DNA of 10,493 nt from Planctomycetota bacterium. Lineage in GTDB: Bacteria > Planctomycetota > Planctomycetia > Pirellulales > Pirellulaceae. The notes under the pieces were generated by a model. It was not told the origin of the DNA. It ran no database searches and saw only the letters and a list, made by a program, of their open reading frames with translations. The position numbers and the translations under genes are program-made. The stretch covers positions 1 to 10,493 of the forward strand of contig JAPLNJ010000548.1 of assembly GCA_026692885.1 (NCBI GenBank), read 5' to 3'. Positions 6,661-10,493 of the stretch are shown here, piece by piece; positions within the stretch are counted from its first letter, which is position 1; each line of letters begins with the position of its first letter.

Positions 6661-6799
6661 GAGTCCCAAGTTGCCAAGGGAAAACGAGACAACGTGGATG
6701 GGGATGGCGACGCTCCCGCGGAGCCGTGAGCCGTCCCTGACGGCCCGCTTCGGCTCGGCAGGAGCCTCGCCCTCCCCTGCTATTGGCAACCTAGGACTC
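6661..6799. repeat. 139-bp nested palindromic element
   Basis: Three nested inverted pairs share one centre. The outer arms 6661-6677 and 6783-6799 match at 15 of 17, the inner arms 6700-6726 and 6751-6777 at 23 of 27, and a central hairpin GCCGTC-CCT-GACGGC lies at 6730-6744. The sequence is unrelated to the 109-bp element. It may be an intergenic repeat of the REP/MITE type. It lies between the giant protein gene and carB, about 110 bp before the carB start, and would form one long hairpin if transcribed. Confidence 0.75.
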
Positions 6800-6891
6800 A
6801 ATCGTAATATCGTACTTTCGTGCGTGCAGGGGATCTTGCAATTTGGCACCGATTCGCTAGGGTCTGAGCTTGTGAAGTAACGAGTCCTGGC

Positions 6892-6898
6892 GAGAGGA
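6892..6898 (+). promoter_or_regulatory. Shine-Dalgarno site of carB
   Basis: GAGAGGA ends 10 nt before the ATG at 6909. The spacing is slightly long, but the start is fixed by the conserved N-terminus MPKRDDIRKVLIIGSGP. Confidence 0.55.
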
Positions 6899-6908
6899 AC
6901 AACAACAC

Positions 6909-9900
6909 ATGCCAAAACGCGACGACATTCGGAAAGTCCTGATCATCGGTTCGGGACCCATCGTGATTGGACAGGCCTGCGAATTCGACTACTCGGGCAC
7001 CCAGGCGTGTAAGGCGCTCCGGCGCCTGGGCTACGAAATCGTGCTGGTGAACTCCAATCCGGCCACCATCATGACCGACCCGCGGATGGCGGACGTCACG
7101 TACATCGAGCCGCTGACGGTCGAGGCCATAACGGAGATCATCGAGCTGGAGCGGCCTGACGCGCTGTTGCCGAACCTCGGCGGTCAAACCGGCTTGAATC
7201 TGGCTTCCGAGCTGGCACGCCGCGGCGTGCTGGAGAAGTATCAGGTGCAGGTGATCGGCGTCCCGATCGACGCGATCGAGCGCGGCGAGGATCGGCTGGC
7301 GTTCAAGGCCACGATGGAGCGGTTGGGAATCGACATGCCGCGCAGCGAAGTCGCCCACAGCGTGGCCGAGGCCGAGCAAGTCATCGAGCGGATCGGCTTG
7401 CCCGCCGTCGTCCGACCCGCGTATACGATGGGCGGCACCGGCGGAGGGCTGGTCTATAACCTCGACGAACTGCGGATCATCGCCGCCCGCGGGTTGTCGG
7501 CCAGCCTGATCGGCCAGATCCTGATCGAGGAATCGGTGGAGGGTTGGGAGGAGTTGGAGCTAGAGGTTGTCCGCGACGCGAAGAACCAGTTGATTACCGT
7601 CTGCTTCATCGAGAACGTGGACGCCATGGGCGTGCACACCGGCGATTCGTACTGCACCGCACCCATGCTGACCATCGACCCCGCGCTGCAAGCCCGGCTG
7701 CAGAAGCACTCGTACGATATCGTCGAGTCGATCGGCGTGATCGGTGGCACCAACATCCAATTCGCCCACAATCCCCGGACGGGCCGGGTCGTAGTTATTG
7801 AAATCAACCCGCGGACCTCGCGCTCGTCGGCCCTGGCGTCCAAGGCCACTGGGTTCCCGATTGCCTACGTGTCGTCGCTCCTGGCGGGCGACTTGACGAT
7901 GGACGAAATCCCCTACTGGCGCGACGGCACGCTCGAGAAGTACACACCCTCGGGCGACTATGTGGTGGTCAAGTTCGCGCGCTGGGCCTTCGAGAAGTTC
8001 GCCGGACTGGTCGATCAACTGGGGACCCAGATGCGGGCCGTGGGCGAAGTCATGAGCCTCGGCAAGACGTACAAGGAAGCCCTGCAGAAGGCGATCCGCT
8101 CGCTGGAGATCGGACGCTATGGACTGGGCTTCGCTAAGGATTTCCACCAGCGGTCGCTGAATGAGTTGTTGGCGCTGCTCGACCGCCCGACGAGCGAACG
8201 CCAGTTCATTCTGTACGAAGCCCTCCGCAAGGGCGCCGATATCCAGGCCCTCTATGCCAAGACGTTCATCAAGCCGTGGTTCCTGCAGCAGATGAAAGAG
8301 TTGGTGGAGCGCGAGGAGGAACTTCTGCGGTATCGGGGCGGCCTGCCGCCCGATGCGCTGCTGACCCAGGCCAAGCAGGAAGGCTTCGCCGACCGGTACT
8401 TGGCCCAACTGCTGAGCGTGCCGGAGCAGGCGATCCGCGAACGGCGACTGGCCTTGGGGGTCGTCGCCGGGTTCCATCCGGTGCAGGTCAGCGGCGTCGA
8501 GAATGCCGCCTACTACTATTCCAGCTACAACGGGCCGGATGCCGCCCCGGTATCCCACGAGAAACGGAAGATTCTGGTCCTAGGCGGCGGCCCCAATCGC
8601 ATCGGCCAAGGGATCGAGTTCGACTATTGTTGTGTGCACGCGGCCTTCGCTCTGCGCGACGAAGGCGTCGAGTCGATCATGGTCAACTGCAATCCGGAAA
8701 CGGTATCGACCGACTATGACACGTCCGATCGATTGTACTTCGAGCCGCTGACGGTCGAGGACATCCTGAACATCTACCACAAGGAACAGCCAGAGGGTGT
8801 AATCGTGCAATTCGGTGGGCAGACACCGCTGAACATTGCCGCGGAGTTGGCCCTGGCCGGCGTGCGGATCATCGGGACCTCGCCCGAAGCGATCGAGTTG
8901 GCCGAGGATCGCGATCGTTTCCGCCAACGCATGCGAGAAATGGGCATCCCGCAGCCCGCCTCTGGCATGGCCAGTACGCTGGACGAGGCCGTGGCGGTGG
9001 CCCACGAGATCGGTTATCCGCTGATTCTGCGGCCCTCGTTCGTCTTGGGCGGCCGCGCCATGGAGATTGTCCACGACCAGCGGATGCTGGAACGGTATGT
9101 GGCGGCTGCAGTCCATGTCTCGCCCGAGCGGCCGATTCTGATCGAACGGTTCCTGGACAACGCGATCGAAGCCGAAGCCGACGCCATCGCCGACGGCCAC
9201 GACGCGTTTGTGCCGGCGGTGATGGAGCACATCGAGTTGGCCGGCGTGCACTCCGGCGACTCGGCCTGCGTGATTCCACCGGTCAGTATCCCCCCCAAGC
9301 ATGTCGAGACGATCAACGAGTACACTCGCAAGATCGCGATCGAGTTGCACGTGGTCGGACTGATGAACATCCAGTACGCGATCTGCCAGGACACGGTCTA
9401 TATCCTGGAAGCCAATCCCCGCGCGTCGCGGACCGTGCCGTTGGTCTCGAAGGTCTGTAATATCGGGATGGCGCGGCTGGGCACGCAGGTCATGCTGGGG
9501 CGGAGTCTCGCGGAATTGGACCTGCGGCGGCGACCGATTCCGCACTTCGGCGTCAAGGAGTCCGTGTTCCCGTTCAACATGTACCACGAAGTCGACCCGG
9601 TGCTCGGCCCTGAGATGCGATCCACGGGCGAAGTGCTGGGGCTGGCCGATTCGTTCGGACTGGCCTACTACAAAGCCGAGGAAGCCGCCCAGCAGCGATT
9701 GCCGCTGGCAGGTACGGTGCTGATCACCGTCAACGATCGGGATCGACCGGCGGTCGTCGAGGTCGCGCGGCGATTTGTCGAGCTGGGTTTTCGCATCCGG
9801 GCGACCGCGGGCACCCTGGCGACGCTGGCCGAACACGGCCTTCCGGCCGAGCTGATCCTGAAGCTGCACGAAGGCCGGCCCAACATCGGCGACGCCCTGG

Positions 9901-10112
9901 TCAACGGCGAGATCCAGCTGGTGATCAACACGCCGAAGGGCAAAGTGGGCCAGGCGGACGACGCCTACATCCGCACCACCGCCATCAAACGCAAAGTACC
10001 TTACATCACCACACTCGCCGCAGCGCTCGCCGCCGCCAAAGGCATCGCTGCCTACCGGCAGGGCCGCGGTCAGACGAAGAGTCTGCAACGCTACCACGCC
10101 GACATCGGCTGA
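6909..10112 (+). CDS. carB: Carbamoyl-phosphate synthase large subunit
   Basis: With the small subunit CarA, which supplies ammonia from glutamine, it makes carbamoyl phosphate from bicarbonate, ammonia and two ATP for pyrimidines and arginine. The protein has 1067 residues, against about 1073 in E. coli, and aligns from the first residues (MPKR.DI). Order of domains: carboxyphosphate ATP-grasp half at about 1-400 (GSGPIVIGQACEFDYSG at 15-31; MGGTGGG; EINPRTSRSSALASKATG), oligomerisation domain at about 400-550, carbamoyl-phosphate ATP-grasp half at about 551-930 (LGGGPNRIGQGIEFDYCCVH; GGRAMEIV; MEHIEQAGVHSGDSAC-type segment), and MGS-like allosteric domain at about 930-1067 (ATAGT, HEGRPNIGD, INTPKG). 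No truncation is seen. carA is not adjacent. Palindromic repeats lie on both sides, and neither neighbour is related to pyrimidine synthesis. Confidence 0.98.
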   Translation: MPKRDDIRKVLIIGSGPIVIGQACEFDYSGTQACKALRRLGYEIVLVNSNPATIMTDPRMADVTYIEPLTVEAITEIIELERPDALLPNLGGQTGLNLASELARRGVLEKYQVQVIGVPIDAIERGEDRLAFKATMERLGIDMPRSEVAHSVAEAEQVIERIGLPAVVRPAYTMGGTGGGLVYNLDELRIIAARGLSASLIGQILIEESVEGWEELELEVVRDAKNQLITVCFIENVDAMGVHTGDSYCTAPMLTIDPALQARLQKHSYDIVESIGVIGGTNIQFAHNPRTGRVVVIEINPRTSRSSALASKATGFPIAYVSSLLAGDLTMDEIPYWRDGTLEKYTPSGDYVVVKFARWAFEKFAGLVDQLGTQMRAVGEVMSLGKTYKEALQKAIRSLEIGRYGLGFAKDFHQRSLNELLALLDRPTSERQFILYEALRKGADIQALYAKTFIKPWFLQQMKELVEREEELLRYRGGLPPDALLTQAKQEGFADRYLAQLLSVPEQAIRERRLALGVVAGFHPVQVSGVENAAYYYSSYNGPDAAPVSHEKRKILVLGGGPNRIGQGIEFDYCCVHAAFALRDEGVESIMVNCNPETVSTDYDTSDRLYFEPLTVEDILNIYHKEQPEGVIVQFGGQTPLNIAAELALAGVRIIGTSPEAIELAEDRDRFRQRMREMGIPQPASGMASTLDEAVAVAHEIGYPLILRPSFVLGGRAMEIVHDQRMLERYVAAAVHVSPERPILIERFLDNAIEAEADAIADGHDAFVPAVMEHIELAGVHSGDSACVIPPVSIPPKHVETINEYTRKIAIELHVVGLMNIQYAICQDTVYILEANPRASRTVPLVSKVCNIGMARLGTQVMLGRSLAELDLRRRPIPHFGVKESVFPFNMYHEVDPVLGPEMRSTGEVLGLADSFGLAYYKAEEAAQQRLPLAGTVLITVNDRDRPAVVEVARRFVELGFRIRATAGTLATLAEHGLPAELILKLHEGRPNIGDALVNGEIQLVINTPKGKVGQADDAYIRTTAIKRKVPYITTLAAALAAAKGIAAYRQGRGQTKSLQRYHADIG

Positions 10113-10123
10113 AAAATCGCTCT

Positions 10124-10148
10124 GGTTACGAGGCTCCGCCTCGTAACC
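10124..10148. repeat. Perfect 11-bp hairpin after carB
   Basis: GGTTACGAGGC and GCCTCGTAACC form a perfect 11-bp stem with a TCC loop, 11 nt after the carB stop. It could end or protect the carB transcript, but no T-run follows. The inner 15 bases CGAGGCTCCGCCTCG recur in the next hairpin, which favours an intergenic repeat. Confidence 0.75.
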
Positions 10149-10156
10149 CACTGGAC

Positions 10157-10173
10157 GCGAGGCTCCGCCTCGC
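10157..10173. repeat. 7-bp hairpin sharing its core with the one before
   Basis: GCGAGGC-TCC-GCCTCGC, a perfect 7-bp stem. The 15 inner bases are identical to those of the hairpin at 10124-10148, so the two are tandem copies of one small palindrome. Confidence 0.7.
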
Positions 10174-10179
10174 AAACAG

Positions 10180-10194
10180 GCCGGCGGAGCCGGC
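10180..10194. repeat. 6-bp hairpin
   Basis: GCCGGC-GGA-GCCGGC, a perfect stem with a 3-nt loop. It is third in the palindrome cluster after carB. Confidence 0.55.
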
Positions 10195-10203
10195 AAGGCA
10201 ATG

Positions 10204-10228
10204 CGTTCCCAGGCAGAACCTGGGAACG
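10204..10228. repeat. 10-bp hairpin
   Basis: CGTTCCCAGG and CCTGGGAACG form a perfect 10-bp stem around the loop CAGAA. Fourth in the cluster. No T-run follows. Confidence 0.7.
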
Positions 10229-10243
10229 AGGGGTAGAATGACT

Positions 10244-10283
10244 CCCTCGCCCCGGTACTCCGGGGAGAGAGCTGGGGTGAGGG
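10244..10283. repeat. Nested palindrome with alternative pairings
   Basis: CCCCGG-TACT-CCGGGG at 10250-10265 is a perfect 6-bp hairpin. CCCTCGCCCC at 10244-10253 also pairs with GGGGTGAGGG at 10274-10283 at 9 of 10 positions, so the CCCC can pair either way. Sequences of this CCCTC...GGGGTGAGGG type are common intergenic repeats in many bacterial genomes. Confidence 0.6.
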
Positions 10284-10394
10284 GCGAATCAGCAACTGCC
10301 GAAGTTGTTTCTCAGCCGTTCCCAAGAACCGCGAAAACGACTCGACGAACTCACCGGTTACACGACACGGTTTCTTCACGTTCCTTCTACCGAC

Positions 10395-10400
10395 AAGGAG
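10395..10400 (+). promoter_or_regulatory. Shine-Dalgarno site of the Tat-leader gene
   Basis: AAGGAG lies 7 nt before the ATG at 10408. It is the strongest ribosome site in the window and supports a real gene start although only 28 codons are visible. Confidence 0.75.
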
Positions 10401-10407
10401 TCCCAGC

Positions 10408-10493
10408 ATGTCCCAGCACCCCGCTTCCGCCGTTCCGCAACGCGATTCGCGCCGGGCATTCCTAGCGAAATCGGTGCTGCTGGCCTCCACCGC
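10408..10493 (+). CDS. Tat-exported protein, N-terminal fragment (runs off right edge)
   Basis: The 28 visible codons give a short polar stretch, then SRRAFLAKSVLLAST. This is a twin-arginine leader (consensus S/T-R-R-x-F-L-K) running into a hydrophobic core, so the product is probably folded in the cytoplasm and exported by the Tat pathway. In planctomycetes such leaders often precede Gfo/Idh/MocA oxidoreductases, DUF1501 proteins or sugar-phosphate isomerase-like proteins, but too little is present to choose. It has its own strong ribosome site and is separated from carB by about 295 bp with a cluster of hairpins, so it is likely a separate transcription unit. Confidence 0.75.
   Translation, partial: MSQHPASAVPQRDSRRAFLAKSVLLAST

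Noticed and set aside
8500..8560. Possible split of carB into two genes at the domain junction, as in some organisms
   Set aside because: The frame is continuous through the junction with conserved sequence on both sides.
10238..10465. Open frame across the palindromes and the Tat-leader start
   Set aside because: It begins inside a palindrome, has no ribosome site and is in a different frame from the well-supported gene at 10408.
8580..10490. 636-codon minus-strand open frame opposite carB
   Set aside because: carB is certain on the plus strand. The reverse frame also runs through the hairpin cluster and the Tat-leader gene, with histidine/arginine/glutamine-rich noise.

Overview
The window looks like chromosomal DNA of a planctomycete, probably of the Pirellulales type. 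This is inferred from four things: GC-rich coding sequence, a giant surface protein opening with a basic 'LEQLETRQLLSA' segment (LEPR-XLL-like, common on planctomycete giant extracellular proteins), golvesin-C-like and FN3 modules, and a Tat-type 'SRRAFL' leader on the last gene. No species can be named from the sequence alone.

Layout, left to right. (1) At the left edge, on the minus strand, is the 5' end of an Hsp70/DnaK-family gene, recognised from the phosphate-binding motif VGIDLGTT and cut off by the window. (2) A short divergent intergenic region holds copy 1 (132-240) of a 109-bp element with about 25-bp terminal inverted repeats. (3) A complete MoxR-family AAA+ ATPase (277-1221) follows without its usual DUF58/vWA partner. 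(4) About 500 bp carries no convincing gene, only small hairpins. (5) A very large surface/secreted protein (1729-6511) is split into two frames by a run of eight G at 3808-3815. With seven G it would be one protein of about 1593 residues: basic LEPR-XLL-like N-terminus, three FN3-like domains, a right-handed parallel beta-helix, a putative Ig (He_PIG-like) domain, a cadherin-like domain, and three golvesin-C-like repeats with an exact 453-bp period. (6) The intergenic region 6512-6908 holds copy 2 of the 109-bp element (6518-6626, about 91% identical to copy 1) and a different 139-bp nested palindrome (6661-6799). (7) carB, the large subunit of carbamoyl-phosphate synthetase (6909-10112), is full length. 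(8) Downstream of carB is a cluster of five hairpins (10124-10283). (9) A Tat-exported protein begins at 10408 and runs off the right edge.

How the genes relate. carB is a housekeeping gene of pyrimidine and arginine synthesis with no visible link to its neighbours; no carA is present. The MoxR ATPase and the divergent Hsp70 may share a protein-quality-control or complex-assembly role, but only adjacency supports this. The giant protein is probably exported and binds or modifies polysaccharide or the cell surface.

The strongest unexplained signals are the two structured 109-bp repeats that flank the moxR and giant-protein genes, and the G8 tract that switches the giant protein's frame inside its beta-helix. 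I found no CRISPR array, tRNA, rRNA or transposase, and no clear case for an entirely new multi-gene system.
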